From Chloroflexota bacterium (GTDB lineage Bacteria > Chloroflexota > Anaerolineae > UBA1429): a stretch of 64,000 nt of DNA. Made by a program: the position numbers and the translations under genes. The stretch covers positions 62,001 to 126,000 of the forward strand of contig JAIOAW010000002.1 in the NCBI GenBank assembly GCA_019873625.1. Reading direction: 5' to 3'. The notes under the pieces are model-generated. The model had not been told where the DNA came from. It searched no databases and worked only from the letters and a program-made list of their open reading frames with translations. Shown here in pieces: positions 15,223-25,734 of this stretch. Position 1 is the first letter of the stretch, and every line of letters starts with the position of its first letter.

Positions 15223-15271
15223 GTGCACAAAGCACAATCTACCTATTTCACCGTTGGAATCGGGCACCGAA

Positions 15272-15298
15272 GCCGCTCTCCAAAAGGAGCGGCGTTTT
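15272..15298 (+). promoter_or_regulatory. Terminator-like hairpin in the leader of the glutamate synthase operon
   Basis: GCCGCTC...GAGCGGC stem (7 bp plus a wobble) around a CAAAAG loop, followed by GTTTTG, about 20 nt before the synthase ATG at 15319. It has the shape of a transcription attenuator, but I cannot identify an alternative pairing or a known riboswitch. Confidence 0.4.
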
Positions 15299-15318
15299 GT
15301 ATCAAAGCGAGGTTTGGA

Positions 15319-16836
15319 ATGGCTCTCTCTTTGGCAACCTCTCAATTCATCATCGAGCGAGACGAGACCCGTTGTATTGCCTGCCAGGTGTGCGTTCGCC
15401 AGTGCGCCAACGACGTCCATTACTATGATGAGGAGAACGATCGCGTCCTATCGAACGATGCTTCCTGCGTGGGGTGCCATCGCTGTGTGACCCTGTGCCC
15501 CACCCGCGCGCTCACGGTGCGGCGCAACCCGTTAGAGTTCCGGCCCAACGCGAACTGGGCCGCCGAAACGCTGCGCAACATCTATAAGCAGGCCGAGACG
15601 GGCGGTATGCTCCTGACGGGGATGGGGTGCGACCAACCTTACCGGATTTATTGGGACCACATCGTGTTGAATGCCAGCCAGGTTACCAACCCCTCCATAG
15701 ATCCCCTCCGCGAGCCGATGGAACTGCGCACGTATTTGGGCGCCAAGCCTGAACGGCTCGCCCTGTGCGGTGGCGCCCAGCGGAATCCCGTGCTTGAGAC
15801 CGTCCTGGCGCCCCAATTACAACTTGAGGTGCCCGTGATGTTCTCGGCTATGTCCTATGGTTCCATCAGTTTCAATGCCTGCGCATCGCTCGCGCGCGCG
15901 GCGCAAGCGGCAGGAACCTATTACAATACGGGCGAAGGGGGGCTTCACCCCGCCCTGTACGAGTACGGCGCGAATACCATCGCCCAAGTGGCCTCGGGGC
16001 GGTTTGGCGTGCATCTGGGCTACCTCAACACGGCGGCCGCATTGGAGATTAAAATTGGCCAGGGGGCCAAACCGGGCATCGGCGGCCACTTGCCGGGCGA
16101 GAAAGTGAGCCTCGACATTTCGCGCACGCGGATGATCCCCGAAGGGGCCGATGCGATTTCGCCCGCGCCCCATCATGACATCTATTCCATCGAAGATTTG
16201 CGACAACTCATCTATGCGCTCAAAGAGGCCACGCACTATACCAAGCCGGTGAGCGTTAAAGTGGCGGCGGTGCACAACATTGCGCCCATCGTCAGTGGCA
16301 TCGTGCGCGCCGGGGCGGATATCGTCGCCATAGACGGTCTGCGCGGCGGGACGGGGGCGGCCCCCACGGTGGTGCGGAACAATGTGGGCATCCCCATCGA
16401 GTTGGCCCTTGCGGCGGTAGATCAGCGCCTTCGCGAAGAGGGCATCCGCCATCGCGCCTCGATTGTGGTGGCCGGCAGCATCCGTTCCAGCGCAGACGTC
16501 GTCAAGGCCATTGCCCTTGGGGCAGATGCTGTATACATCGCCACGGCGGCCTTGGTGGCTATGGGGTGCCACCTCTGTCAGAATTGTTACACGGGCAAGT
16601 GCAACTGGGGCATCGCCACCCAAGACCCGTACCTCACCAAGCGCTTGAACCCAGAAATCGGCTCGCGCAGGCTGGTGAACCTCCTGCGCGCTTGGTCTCT
16701 GGAAATCAAAGAGATGATGGGCGGTATGGGCGTGAACGCCATCGAAAGCCTGCGGGGCAACCGAGATCACCTCCGCGGCGTGGGGCTGAATCAAGTGGAG
16801 TTGGATACTTTGGGCATCCGCGCGGCCGGCCAATAG
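15319..16836 (+). CDS. Glutamate synthase, FMN/FeS synthase domain with N-terminal ferredoxin domain
   Basis: 505 aa from MALSLATSQFIIERDE (GAGGTTTGGA upstream); the track start lies inside the promoter. Residues ~15-70 carry two 4Fe-4S motifs (CIACQVCVRQC and CVGCHRCVTLC). The rest is the glutamate synthase central/FMN barrel: SYGSISFNACASLARAAQ, GEGGLHPAL, GQGAKPGIGGHLPG, SVKVAA, GLRGGTGAAPTVVRNN, and a cysteine-rich MGCHLCQNCYTGKCNWGIAT matching the 3Fe-4S loop. This is the 'archaeal-type' stand-alone synthase subunit. It makes glutamate from 2-oxoglutarate and ammonia released by the amidotransferase subunit encoded at 18597. Confidence 0.93.
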   Translation: MALSLATSQFIIERDETRCIACQVCVRQCANDVHYYDEENDRVLSNDASCVGCHRCVTLCPTRALTVRRNPLEFRPNANWAAETLRNIYKQAETGGMLLTGMGCDQPYRIYWDHIVLNASQVTNPSIDPLREPMELRTYLGAKPERLALCGGAQRNPVLETVLAPQLQLEVPVMFSAMSYGSISFNACASLARAAQAAGTYYNTGEGGLHPALYEYGANTIAQVASGRFGVHLGYLNTAAALEIKIGQGAKPGIGGHLPGEKVSLDISRTRMIPEGADAISPAPHHDIYSIEDLRQLIYALKEATHYTKPVSVKVAAVHNIAPIVSGIVRAGADIVAIDGLRGGTGAAPTVVRNNVGIPIELALAAVDQRLREEGIRHRASIVVAGSIRSSADVVKAIALGADAVYIATAALVAMGCHLCQNCYTGKCNWGIATQDPYLTKRLNPEIGSRRLVNLLRAWSLEIKEMMGGMGVNAIESLRGNRDHLRGVGLNQVELDTLGIRAAGQ

Positions 16837-16848
16837 GAGGCAAAAGAT

Positions 16849-17301
16849 ATGAAACGGATCGTCATCCACGAAGAGTATTGTATTGGTTGCCATCTATGCG
16901 AGATACACTGCCTCGTCCAGCATTCCTCCTCGCGGGATATCATCAAGGCTTATCGCTTGGAACGCTCACACCTTATGCCGCGCGTTCTCGTAGAGGAAAG
17001 CGGCCCTATTTCCTTTGCCCTCCAGTGCCGCCAATGCGAAGAGCCGGCCTGCATTGAGGCTTGCATCTCTGGCGCGATGCATCGCGATGAGCGCACCGGC
17101 GCGGTGATATGCGACGAGTCAAAATGCGTGGGCTGTTGGATGTGCATTATGGTCTGCCCGGCTGGGGCCATTCGGCAAAATCTGCTCGGCACGCGCATCG
17201 CCTCCAAGTGCGACTTGTGTTACGGCGCCGATGTGCCGGCTTGTGTAGCGCACTGCCCCAACGAGGCGCTGACCTATGAAGAGGTGGGCGAGGGGAGATG
17301 A
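16849..17301 (+). CDS. Polyferredoxin-type 4Fe-4S protein of the glutamate synthase operon
   Basis: 150 aa with four cysteine clusters in HycB/DmsB-like order: CIGCHLCEIHC, CRQCEEPACIEAC, CVGCWMCIMVC and CDLCYGADVPACVAHC. It begins 12 nt after the synthase gene, behind a good AGGAGG, and its stop overlaps the FAD oxidoreductase start (ATGA). It most likely carries electrons between the FAD oxidoreductase and the synthase; cytoplasmic, as no signal sequence is visible. The partner assignment is inference from gene order. Confidence 0.9.
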   Translation: MKRIVIHEEYCIGCHLCEIHCLVQHSSSRDIIKAYRLERSHLMPRVLVEESGPISFALQCRQCEEPACIEACISGAMHRDERTGAVICDESKCVGCWMCIMVCPAGAIRQNLLGTRIASKCDLCYGADVPACVAHCPNEALTYEEVGEGR

Positions 17302-18581
17302 GTATGAGAATCGTCATCATCGGCAACTCGGCTACGGCGGTCGGCGCCGTGGAATCCATCCGCCAATATGATCAGGCCGCCGAGGTGATGATCATTTCCG
17401 AAGAACCGCATATGATCTACTCGCGGCCTCTGCTTTCGCACTATCTCGCGGGAGAGATCGAACGGCCTCGGCTGGCGTACCGTGGGGCCGATTTCTATGT
17501 CAAACATCACGTGGCGGCCGTGTTAGAAGATCGCGTAACGGCCATCGAGCCGGATGCCCACAGGGTACATACGGCATCGGGGGCCGAATACGCCTATGAC
17601 AAACTGCTCATTGCCACTGGCGGTCAGCCCATCGTGCCGCCTACGCCGGGCCAAGAAGCAGAGGGCGTATTCACGATGACGCGCCTTTTGGACGCGGAAC
17701 GCCTTCTGACCTACCTGCGGACGCACACCGTGCGCCGTGCGGTGGTTGTGGGCGGCGGGATGATCGGGATGAAAGTAACCGATGCCCTCGTCAAACGCGG
17801 CCTTGAGGTGACGATGGTCGAACTGGCGCCCCTCATTTTGAGCGCGGCTCTCGATCAGACGGCGTCGCAAATGCTCTCTGGGCTTCTTCGGCAAGCGGGC
17901 GTGGAGATTCATACTGGGAACTCGGTATCGGAAATCGGCGCCCGAGGGGGCCACGTCGCCGAAGTGGCCCTGAAAGATGGGCGAACTCTGCCCTGCGATA
18001 CCGTCATCTTTGGCGTGGGCGTGCGGCCCAATGTGGAACTCGCGCGGCAAGCGGGCCTTCGGGTGAACCGGGGCATCGTCGTGGACGAGTATATGCGCAC
18101 GTCCGCGGTGGATGTCTATGCCGCCGGCGATGTGGCCGAGGCCTATGACCTGGTGGTGGATATGAATCGCACCGTGGCCATTTGGCCCAACGCCTACCGC
18201 CAAGGGATGATCGCGGGGGCGCATATGGTGGGCGTGCTGCGCCCCGATAAGGGGGGCGTGGCGATGAACACCGTCGAGGCGATGGGCGTGCCGGCGATGT
18301 CCATCGGGTATGGGAATGCGCCCGAAGGCGAATACGAAGTCGTAACCGAGTTGGATGCTCCCCGCCACGTTTACCGGCGCCTCGTCGTCAAAGAGAACCG
18401 CCTTGTGGGGGCCATCTTGGTGGGGCAAATTGAACGCGCGGGCATCTATACGGGCCTTATTCGCCATCGCATTGATATCAGCGAACACCGGCGCAACCTG
18501 TTGAGTGGGCATTTGAGCCTGCTCTCTTTGCCGGACCAATACCGCAAGCACGTGGTGCGCGGCGTGGGCATCGAAGTGTAA
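17298..18581 (+). CDS. FAD/NAD(P)-dependent oxidoreductase of the glutamate synthase operon
   Basis: 427 aa. Pyridine nucleotide-disulfide oxidoreductase fold of the NirB/rubredoxin-reductase branch: N-terminal FAD motif (VIIGNSATAVGAVESI), NAD motif VVVGGGMIGMKVTDALVKRG at ~150-170, and the second FAD motif VDVYAAGDVAEA. There is no redox CxxC, so it is not a thioredoxin reductase type. Overlaps the preceding ferredoxin gene by 4 bp. Probable role: oxidises NAD(P)H and passes electrons through the ferredoxin to the synthase, doing the work of the beta subunit of the classical enzyme. Confidence 0.88.
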   Translation: MSMRIVIIGNSATAVGAVESIRQYDQAAEVMIISEEPHMIYSRPLLSHYLAGEIERPRLAYRGADFYVKHHVAAVLEDRVTAIEPDAHRVHTASGAEYAYDKLLIATGGQPIVPPTPGQEAEGVFTMTRLLDAERLLTYLRTHTVRRAVVVGGGMIGMKVTDALVKRGLEVTMVELAPLILSAALDQTASQMLSGLLRQAGVEIHTGNSVSEIGARGGHVAEVALKDGRTLPCDTVIFGVGVRPNVELARQAGLRVNRGIVVDEYMRTSAVDVYAAGDVAEAYDLVVDMNRTVAIWPNAYRQGMIAGAHMVGVLRPDKGGVAMNTVEAMGVPAMSIGYGNAPEGEYEVVTELDAPRHVYRRLVVKENRLVGAILVGQIERAGIYTGLIRHRIDISEHRRNLLSGHLSLLSLPDQYRKHVVRGVGIEV

Positions 18582-18596
18582 AAAGGGGGCAAACCT

Positions 18597-19754
18597 ATGG
18601 CTTGGGCAAATTGCGAAAATCGTTATAATGATGAAAGGGTTTCGAGCGCCTGCGGCTTGTTTGGGTTTATGGATACCACGGGCAAGCGGCACGATGGCTC
18701 GCGGGCTATTTTGGCTCTCCAGGCGATGAAAGAACGCGGCAATGGCCTCGGCGCGGGGTTTGCGGTGTACGGCCTTTACCCGGACTGGGCCGAATACTAT
18801 GCCTTTCACGTGATGTGCCGCGATGAGGCAGATCGCCTCGAGGTGGAGGAGTATCTTCGCCGATATTTCCGCATCGCCCACGCGGAGCCAATCCCCCATA
18901 CGCCGGTCAAAGGGATGGGAGAAACGCCTATCCTCTGGCGTTATTTTGTGGCGCTGGAGGGGGCCGCTGAAGAGGCTCAAGCCGAGGAAGATATCATCGT
19001 TCAGCACGTGATGCGCATCAACTCACAAATGGATGGTGCCTTCGTTTTCTCCAGCGGCAAAGATATGGGCATCTTTAAGGGGGTAGGCCATCCCGATCAA
19101 ATCGCCGAGTTCTACCGTATGGACACGTATCAGGGCTATCTGTGGACGGCGCACAACCGCTTCCCCACCAATACGCCGGGGTGGTGGGGTGGGGCGCACC
19201 CCTTTGGCCTGTTGGATTGGTCCGTCGTGCACAACGGGGAAATTTCTTCGTACGGCATCAACCGCCGCTTCTTGGAGATGCACGGCTATCTCTGCACGAT
19301 GCGCACGGATACCGAGGTGGTGGCCTATGCGGCAGATCTCATTATGCGGCGCCACGGCCTATCTCCCGAGTGGGCCGCGGCCGTGTTGGCTAGCCCCCTG
19401 TGGAATGAGATCGAGGCGATGCCCGAGCCGCAACGGGGCATCTATCGAGCCATCCGCCAAACCTATGGGCCGCTCCTTTTGAATGGGCCGTTTACGGTGA
19501 TCATTGCCCGCACGGGGCAGATGATTGGCTTGGGCGACCGCATTCGCCTTCGCCCACTGGTGGCGGGCATCAAGGGGTCGATGGTGTACATTTCGTCCGA
19601 ACTCTCGGCGATCCATCTGGCTGAGCCGGCCATCGAACACACGTGGACGCCTTTGGGCGGAGAAGCGGTGGTGGCGCATCTCGGCGTCGCGCCCGAGCCG
19701 CCCTCTGTGGGCTGCGCTGTGAGCGAAGTGGCCCCGGAGGTGCGCTATGCGTAA
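18597..19754 (+). CDS. Glutamate synthase amidotransferase subunit (class II glutaminase domain)
   Basis: 385 aa. The class-II (Ntn) glutamine amidotransferase catalytic cysteine appears as SSACGLFGFMDTTG at Cys19, implying removal of an 18-residue propeptide. Other family motifs: AHNRFPTNTPGWWGGAHPF, VVHNGEISSYGINRR, MRTDTEV and ISSELSAI. It corresponds to domain 1 of large GltB made as a separate protein. It hydrolyses glutamine and delivers ammonia to the synthase subunit. RBS AAAGGGGGC; its 3' end overlaps the next gene by 8 bp. Confidence 0.92.
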   Translation: MAWANCENRYNDERVSSACGLFGFMDTTGKRHDGSRAILALQAMKERGNGLGAGFAVYGLYPDWAEYYAFHVMCRDEADRLEVEEYLRRYFRIAHAEPIPHTPVKGMGETPILWRYFVALEGAAEEAQAEEDIIVQHVMRINSQMDGAFVFSSGKDMGIFKGVGHPDQIAEFYRMDTYQGYLWTAHNRFPTNTPGWWGGAHPFGLLDWSVVHNGEISSYGINRRFLEMHGYLCTMRTDTEVVAYAADLIMRRHGLSPEWAAAVLASPLWNEIEAMPEPQRGIYRAIRQTYGPLLLNGPFTVIIARTGQMIGLGDRIRLRPLVAGIKGSMVYISSELSAIHLAEPAIEHTWTPLGGEAVVAHLGVAPEPPSVGCAVSEVAPEVRYA

Positions 19755-20526
19755 AGAAGCCATAGCGGAAGGTACAGCCATCCAGGCGGATGCCGTGTTG
19801 GATGCCCAAGGGTTATACTATCGCGACTTGAACGAACGCCTCTATCATCTCGTTGAGCAAGGGGCGCGATCCATTGTGCTCAAGCATATCGCCGGGCAGC
19901 GCTACATTGGCACGAACCTGCAAGCGCCCGTCCGGCTGACGATCGAGGGCGTGCCGGGCAATGATTTGGGAGCCTTTATGGATGGCCCCGAAATCTATGT
20001 GATGAATGACGCCCAGGATGGCTGTGGGAACACGATGAACAGCGGCACGATCGTCATCTATGGTTCCGCGGGGGATATCCTCGGCCATTCAATGCGCGGC
20101 GGGAGCATCTTTGTGAGGGGAAACGTGGGCTACCGCGTGGGCATCCATATGAAGGAATACGGCGAGATGCGCCCGGTCATCGTCATCGGCGGCACGGCTC
20201 AGCATTTTTTAGGGGAATATATGGCCGGCGGGGTGTTGATCGTCCTAGGGAGCCATCTCGGCCCCAACCAGATGCACCCTTCGCGTTACATCGGTACGGG
20301 GATGCACGGCGGCATCATCTATATTCGCGGCCCATTTGACGAACGCTTCTTGGGCAAAGAAGTGGGCCTCGCCCCCGTGCAAGGGGAGGATCTCCTCCTT
20401 CTCGAGCGCTATGTGGCCCAGTTCGCGGGCTATTTCGGCCTGGATGCGGCCTCTCTTCTTCAAGGGCCGTTCACCAAGCTCTATCCGCGCACCAAACGGC
20501 CGTATGGCCGCCTGTATGCCTACTAG
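19747..20526 (+). CDS. Glutamate synthase GXGXG (domain 3) subunit
   Basis: 259 aa. Right-handed beta-helix of the GXGXG family, with repeated motifs such as GNDLGAFMDGPEIYV, GNTMNSGTIVIYGSAGD, GHSMRGGSIFVRGNVGYRVG and GEYMAGGVLIVLG. It is the structural third domain of glutamate synthase made separately, completing the split enzyme (synthase, glutaminase, GXGXG). GGAGGTGCGCT precedes the ATG inside the upstream coding region, so it is translationally linked to the amidotransferase. Confidence 0.92.
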   Translation: MRKEAIAEGTAIQADAVLDAQGLYYRDLNERLYHLVEQGARSIVLKHIAGQRYIGTNLQAPVRLTIEGVPGNDLGAFMDGPEIYVMNDAQDGCGNTMNSGTIVIYGSAGDILGHSMRGGSIFVRGNVGYRVGIHMKEYGEMRPVIVIGGTAQHFLGEYMAGGVLIVLGSHLGPNQMHPSRYIGTGMHGGIIYIRGPFDERFLGKEVGLAPVQGEDLLLLERYVAQFAGYFGLDAASLLQGPFTKLYPRTKRPYGRLYAY

Positions 20527-20546
20527 ATTTCCATAAGGAGGAACCC

Positions 20547-21329
20547 TTGCTGAAAGCCCTGACCCTGGATGCCCCACGCGAGTGCGAACGGATCGTCTCC
20601 TTTATCCGCCAGGAGTTCGAGAGGGCGGGGTTTTCCAAAGGGGTTTTAGGCGTCTCCGGAGGGGTGGATTCCGCCTTGGTAGCGGCCTTGGCGGCCCGCG
20701 CGTTGGGTGCCCCCAACGTGTATGCGATGATCTTGCCCTACCGCACGAGCAACCCCCAAAGCGAGGCCCACGCGCGGATGGTCATCGAGTGGCTTGGGTT
20801 GCCCTTTGAAAAGTTCGAGATTACGCCTATGGTCGAGCCGCTCCTCCAGCGCGACCCGACGATGGATGAGCGCCGCAAAGGGAATGTTATGGCGCGGTGC
20901 CGGATGATCGTGCTGTATGACCAATCTGCGGCGATAAACGGCCTTGTGCTGGGCACGAGCAACCGCACCGAGACGCTTCTAGGCTATTTTACCCTCCACG
21001 GAGACGGCGCGGCAGCCATCAAGCCCATCGGCCACCTGTACAAATGCCAGGTGAGGCAATTGGCGCGCTACGTGGGCGTTCCTGAGGTGATCATCGAAAA
21101 GGCGCCCAGCGCCGACCTGTGGGCAGGGCAGACGGACGAAGGCGACTTGGGCTTCACCTATGACGAGGCCGATCAAATCCTATACTGCCTGACGGAAGAA
21201 GGGCTAGGCACGGCGCAGATCGCCTCCTTGGGGTTTGACATCCACGTGGTGGAGGCCGTCAAGCGCCGTATGGAGGCCACGGCCTTCAAGCGGCTGCCGC
21301 CCCCTGTGTTGCCGCAGGCCAACCGGTAA
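20547..21329 (+). CDS. nadE: NAD+ synthetase, ammonia-dependent type
   Basis: 260 aa starting at TTG (MLKALTLDAPREC), five bases after AAGGAGG. The N-type ATP pyrophosphatase P-loop GVSGGVDSALVAAL is at ~33-46. GTSNRTETLLGYFTLHGDGAAAI and EKAPSADLWAGQTDEGDLGF are NadE signatures. It lacks the N-terminal nitrilase domain of glutamine-dependent enzymes, so it would use free ammonia (or ammonia from another subunit) to convert nicotinate adenine dinucleotide to NAD+. It sits 20 nt downstream of the glutamate synthase genes and 12 nt ahead of carA. Confidence 0.93.
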   Translation: MLKALTLDAPRECERIVSFIRQEFERAGFSKGVLGVSGGVDSALVAALAARALGAPNVYAMILPYRTSNPQSEAHARMVIEWLGLPFEKFEITPMVEPLLQRDPTMDERRKGNVMARCRMIVLYDQSAAINGLVLGTSNRTETLLGYFTLHGDGAAAIKPIGHLYKCQVRQLARYVGVPEVIIEKAPSADLWAGQTDEGDLGFTYDEADQILYCLTEEGLGTAQIASLGFDIHVVEAVKRRMEATAFKRLPPPVLPQANR

Positions 21330-21341
21330 CGGAGCAGTGCG

Positions 21342-22511
21342 ATGGCCAAGAAAAAGGGTATGCTGGTTTTGGAAGATGGGAGCACCTACATTGGAGATTC
21401 CCTCGGCGCCGAGGGCGAGTGGGTGGGCGAGGTCGTTTTCAACACGAGTATGACGGGCTACCAGGAGATCATCACGGACCCTTCGTATTGGGGGCAGATG
21501 GTCGTCTTTACCTGCCCGCACATCGGCAATGTGGGCGTGAACGAAGAAGATGTGGAATCGCGCCAGCCCTATGTTCGGGCCGTCATCGCCCGGCAAATCT
21601 GCGAACAGCCCTCCAACTGGCGCGCACGGCGTTCTTTGCCGGACTATTTGCGTGAGGCGGGCGTGCCGGCGCTCTCTGGCGTGGATACGCGGCGCATCAC
21701 GCTGACCATCCGCGAGAAGGGCGTGATGCGCGGCGCGCTCTCCACCGAGGATCTCGATGCCGAGCGCCTTTTGGAGGCGGCCCGCAACGCGCCGGATATG
21801 AGCGTCTTGACCCCGGTGGATGAGGTAACCTGCACGGAACCCTTTGCCTGGCGCGAGGCGGTGGATAGGGGTTGGATTTCGAAACTCTCTTACGATATGA
21901 GCGCCCCGCACCAAGGCTCGCCCCATGTGGTGGTGATTGACTGCGGCACCAAGCATAACATCTTGCGGCACCTGGTGGGGCTGGGCGCGCGCGTAACCGT
22001 GGTGCCCGCCCACGCCAAGGCAGAGGATATCCTCGCCCTGCGGCCAGATGGCGTCCTCATTTCCAATGGCCCTGGCGACCCCGAACGCGCCCCGGCCACC
22101 ATCGCCACGGCCCGCGCGTTGATGGGCCGCGTGCCGATCTTTGGCATTTGCCTGGGGCACCAAATCTTGGGCCTCGCGGCCGGCGCGCGCATCTATAAAC
22201 TGCCCTTCGGCCACCACGGGGGGAACCACCCCGTGATGGACCTCACCACGGGCGAGGTAGAGATCACCGCGCAGAACCATAACTATGCCATTGCTATGGA
22301 ATCGTTCGAGGCGCTGCCCTTTGAGATGACCCACCTCAACCTGTTCGACCATACGGTGGAGGGGATGCGCCACAAGACGTTGCCCATCTTTAGCGTGCAG
22401 TTCCATCCGGAAGCCTCGCCTGGCCCGCATGATAGCCTGCACCTTTTGCGGCGGTTCGTGGCCATGTTGGAATGCGCCACTGAGGGGGAGACGCATGCCC
22501 AAACGAACTGA
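21342..22511 (+). CDS. carA: Carbamoyl-phosphate synthase small (glutaminase) subunit
   Basis: 389 aa. The N-terminal CarA domain has [20 protein letters not shown] and [16 protein letters not shown]. The C-terminal class-I amidotransferase carries the nucleophile loop [15 protein letters not shown] and the dyad [10 protein letters not shown]. It supplies glutamine-derived ammonia to CarB for pyrimidine and arginine synthesis. Its 3' end overlaps carB by 17 bp. Confidence 0.97.
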   Translation: MAKKKGMLVLEDGSTYIGDSLGAEGEWVGEVVFNTSMTGYQEIITDPSYWGQMVVFTCPHIGNVGVNEEDVESRQPYVRAVIARQICEQPSNWRARRSLPDYLREAGVPALSGVDTRRITLTIREKGVMRGALSTEDLDAERLLEAARNAPDMSVLTPVDEVTCTEPFAWREAVDRGWISKLSYDMSAPHQGSPHVVVIDCGTKHNILRHLVGLGARVTVVPAHAKAEDILALRPDGVLISNGPGDPERAPATIATARALMGRVPIFGICLGHQILGLAAGARIYKLPFGHHGGNHPVMDLTTGEVEITAQNHNYAIAMESFEALPFEMTHLNLFDHTVEGMRHKTLPIFSVQFHPEASPGPHDSLHLLRRFVAMLECATEGETHAQTN

Positions 22512-25500
22512 CATCCACAAAATTATGGTCATCGGCTCAGGGCCGATCGTCATCGGCCAAGCCTGCGAGTTTGATTATTCGGGCACGCAAGCCTGTAAGG
22601 CTCTGCGAGAAGAGGGGTATTGCACCCTCTTGGTCAACTCGAACCCGGCCACCATTATGACGGACCCCCACGTGGCCGATATCACCTACATTGAACCGCT
22701 GACGGCCGAGGTGTTGGAGCGCATCATCGCCAAAGAGCGGCCCGATGCCATCTTGCCGACGATGGGCGGGCAGACGGGCCTGAACCTGGCCATGGAACTG
22801 CATCGCAAGGGCATCCTCGAGCGTTACGGCGTGGAACTCATCGGGGCGCGCGCCGAATCCATTGAGATTGCCGAAGACCGCGAACTGTTCAAGAATGCGA
22901 TGCTGGAAGTAGGGCTGGAGGTGCCGCGCAGTTATGCCGTGCGCTCGCTGGAGGAGGCGCGCGCTGTGATCGGCGAGATCGGCCTGCCGGCCATCATCCG
23001 CCCCTCGTTCACGTTGGGCGGCACGGGGAGCGGTATTGCCTACAACCGGCAGGATTTCGACGTGCTCGTGGAGCGCGGCCTCGATCAAAGCCCCGTGCAT
23101 GAGGTGCTCGTCGAGGAATCCGTCATCGGCTGGAAAGAGTTTGAACTCGAGGTGATGCGCGATGCGGATGACGAATTCGTCGTCATCTGCTTCATCGAAA
23201 ACCTCGACCCGATGGGCGTCCACACGGGGGATAGCATCACGGTGGCCCCTGCGCAAACCTTGACGGATAAGGAATATCAGGTGCTGCGCGATATGGCCCG
23301 CCGCGTGATGGAACGCGTGGGCGTGGAGACGGGCGGGTCTAACGTGCAGTTTGCCGTCCACCCGCGCAATGGGCGCATCCTCGTCATCGAGATGAACCCG
23401 CGCGTGTCGCGCAGTTCCGCCCTGGCGAGCAAGGCGACCGGCTTCCCCATCGCCAAAATCGCTGCCAAACTCGCCGTGGGCTACCGCCTGCACGAACTGC
23501 CCAACGACATCACGCGCGAGACGCCGGCCTCCTTCGAACCGATGCTCGACTATGTGGTCGTCAAGATTCCGCGTTGGAATATGGAAAAGTTCCCCTATGC
23601 CGACCCAACGCTCGGCACGCAGATGAAGTCAGTGGGCGAGGTGATGGCCATCGGGCGGACCTTTCTGGAGGCCTTGCAGAAAGGCCTTTGTTCGCGCGAG
23701 GATGGGAGAGATAGCCTATTTGACCCCGAAATCGCCGCCTTGCCCTTGGAGGAATTGGAGCGGTTGCTCCGCGTGCCCAACCCAGAGCGCATCTTTGCCA
23801 TCGTCCCCGCGTTGGATAAGGGTATGACCGTGGCTGATATCGCCGAACTGACGGCCATTGACCCCTGGTTCCTCAACGAAATAGACCGTGCGCGGCACAT
23901 AAGGGACCGCATCGCCGGGCGTCGTTTAGAGGAGATAGACGTGCTCCTGATGCGCGAGGCGAAACAGGCCGGTATGACGGATTCACTCCTGGCGCGGCTC
24001 GTCTCGCCGCCCGTCTCGGAACTCGCCGTGCGCGAGTATCGCAAACGGTTGGGGGTTACGGCGGTCTACAGCCGGGTGGATACCTGCGCCGCCGAGTTCC
24101 CGGCCTTTACGCCGTACCTTTACAGCAATTATGAGACGATCTGTGAATCGAACCCCACCAACCGCCGCAAGGTCATCGTGCTGGGGAGCGGCCCGAACCG
24201 CATCGGCCAGGGCATCGAGTTCGATTATTGCTGCACCCATGCCGCTTTTGCCTTCCGAGACCTGGGCTATGAGACGATTATGGTCAACTGCAACCCAGAG
24301 ACGGTCTCGACGGATTATGACACGAGCGACCGCCTCTACTTCGAGCCGCTGACGTTGGAGCACATCCTCAACATCGTCGAACTGGAAAAGCCCGAAGGGG
24401 TCATCTTCCAATTCGGCGGGCAGACGCCTTTGAAACTGGTGCGCAAGTTAGCCCAGGCGGGCGTGCCCATCTTGGGCACCTCGGCAGATGCCATAGACCT
24501 CGCCGAAGACCGCGAACGCTTTGGCGCCTTTATGCGGGAGATCGGCCTGCCGATGCCCGAACACGGCACGGCGCGCTCCGCCGAAGAGGCCTATGAAGTC
24601 GCCAAGCGCATTGGCTACCCCGTCATCGTGCGGCCTTCGTACGTCCTAGGGGGGCGTGCTATGGCCATCGTCTATACGCAGGAGGAATTGCAGCAGTACA
24701 TCCAATCGGCGGTCAAGGTGGCCGAGGATACGCCCATCCTCATCGACCGCTTTCTCGAAGACGCCTTTGAGATGGATGTGGACTGCGTGAGCGATGGCGA
24801 GGAGGTGCGCATCGCAGCCATTATGGAACAGATCGAGTTAGCGGGCGTGCACTCGGGCGATAGCGCCTGTGTCATCCCGCCAGTGATGCTCGGCGAACAG
24901 GCCCTTGAGACGCTGCGCGACTATACGCGGCGGTTGGCCCGCGCCCTCCGCACAGTGGGGTGCCTCAATATCCAGTATGCGATGTCAAATGGTGTGGTCT
25001 ATGTCATCGAGGCCAACCCGCGCGCCTCGCGCACGGTGCCCTACGTGAGCAAGGCCACGGGCGTGCCCTGGGTGCAGGTGGCCTGCAAGATTTTGGCGGG
25101 CGCCAAACTCAAAGACCTGGATGTGCCCGACGAGCCGCACTTGCAGGGGCATTTTTGCAAAGAGGTCGTCTTGCCCTTTATCAAGTTCCCCCAGGAGCCG
25201 GCCATCTTGGGGCCGGAGATGCGCAGCACGGGCGAAGTGATGGGTATGGATGAGAGTTTCGGCATGGCCTATGCCAAGGCGCAAATGGCCGCCGGAGGCG
25301 CTTTGCCCACCTCGGGCACGGTGTTCTTGAGCGTGAACGACCGCGATAAGGCCAACCTCGTGCCCATCGCCAAGGAACTTGCCGAGATGGGCTTCAAACT
25401 CTTGGGCACGCGGGGCACGGCGGCCTACCTGCGGCGACACGGCTTGGAAGTGCGGACGATCCTCAAGGTGAGCGAGGGGCGGCCCAACGGCGCCGACCTC

Positions 25501-25734
25501 ATCATCAACGGCGAGATAGACCTCGTCATCAACACGCCCTTGGGGAGCCGTTCGGTGAGCGATGAGCACCGCTTGCGGCAGGTGGCCATCGCGCATGGAG
25601 TGCCTGTGGTTACGACCCTTTCGGCAGCCAAGGCCGCGACGCAGGCCATCCGCGCCTTGCGGAATGGCGAAATTCGCGTCAAAAGCCTGCAAGAGTATTG
25701 GCGCAGCCGCGCATACGGTGGCCCAATCCGGTGA
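22495..25734 (+). CDS. carB: Carbamoyl-phosphate synthase large subunit
   Basis: 1079 aa from [16 protein letters not shown] (the track start is 22 codons early). Two ATP-grasp halves are evident: [20 protein letters not shown] and later [20 protein letters not shown], each followed by ATP-grasp loops ([32 protein letters not shown]). The C-terminal MGS-like domain with [15 protein letters not shown] and [20 protein letters not shown] is the allosteric region. Full length and no frameshift. It makes carbamoyl phosphate from bicarbonate, ammonia and two ATP. Confidence 0.97.
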   Translation: MPKRTDIHKIMVIGSGPIVIGQACEFDYSGTQACKALREEGYCTLLVNSNPATIMTDPHVADITYIEPLTAEVLERIIAKERPDAILPTMGGQTGLNLAMELHRKGILERYGVELIGARAESIEIAEDRELFKNAMLEVGLEVPRSYAVRSLEEARAVIGEIGLPAIIRPSFTLGGTGSGIAYNRQDFDVLVERGLDQSPVHEVLVEESVIGWKEFELEVMRDADDEFVVICFIENLDPMGVHTGDSITVAPAQTLTDKEYQVLRDMARRVMERVGVETGGSNVQFAVHPRNGRILVIEMNPRVSRSSALASKATGFPIAKIAAKLAVGYRLHELPNDITRETPASFEPMLDYVVVKIPRWNMEKFPYADPTLGTQMKSVGEVMAIGRTFLEALQKGLCSREDGRDSLFDPEIAALPLEELERLLRVPNPERIFAIVPALDKGMTVADIAELTAIDPWFLNEIDRARHIRDRIAGRRLEEIDVLLMREAKQAGMTDSLLARLVSPPVSELAVREYRKRLGVTAVYSRVDTCAAEFPAFTPYLYSNYETICESNPTNRRKVIVLGSGPNRIGQGIEFDYCCTHAAFAFRDLGYETIMVNCNPETVSTDYDTSDRLYFEPLTLEHILNIVELEKPEGVIFQFGGQTPLKLVRKLAQAGVPILGTSADAIDLAEDRERFGAFMREIGLPMPEHGTARSAEEAYEVAKRIGYPVIVRPSYVLGGRAMAIVYTQEELQQYIQSAVKVAEDTPILIDRFLEDAFEMDVDCVSDGEEVRIAAIMEQIELAGVHSGDSACVIPPVMLGEQALETLRDYTRRLARALRTVGCLNIQYAMSNGVVYVIEANPRASRTVPYVSKATGVPWVQVACKILAGAKLKDLDVPDEPHLQGHFCKEVVLPFIKFPQEPAILGPEMRSTGEVMGMDESFGMAYAKAQMAAGGALPTSGTVFLSVNDRDKANLVPIAKELAEMGFKLLGTRGTAAYLRRHGLEVRTILKVSEGRPNGADLIINGEIDLVINTPLGSRSVSDEHRLRQVAIAHGVPVVTTLSAAKAATQAIRALRNGEIRVKSLQEYWRSRAYGGPIR

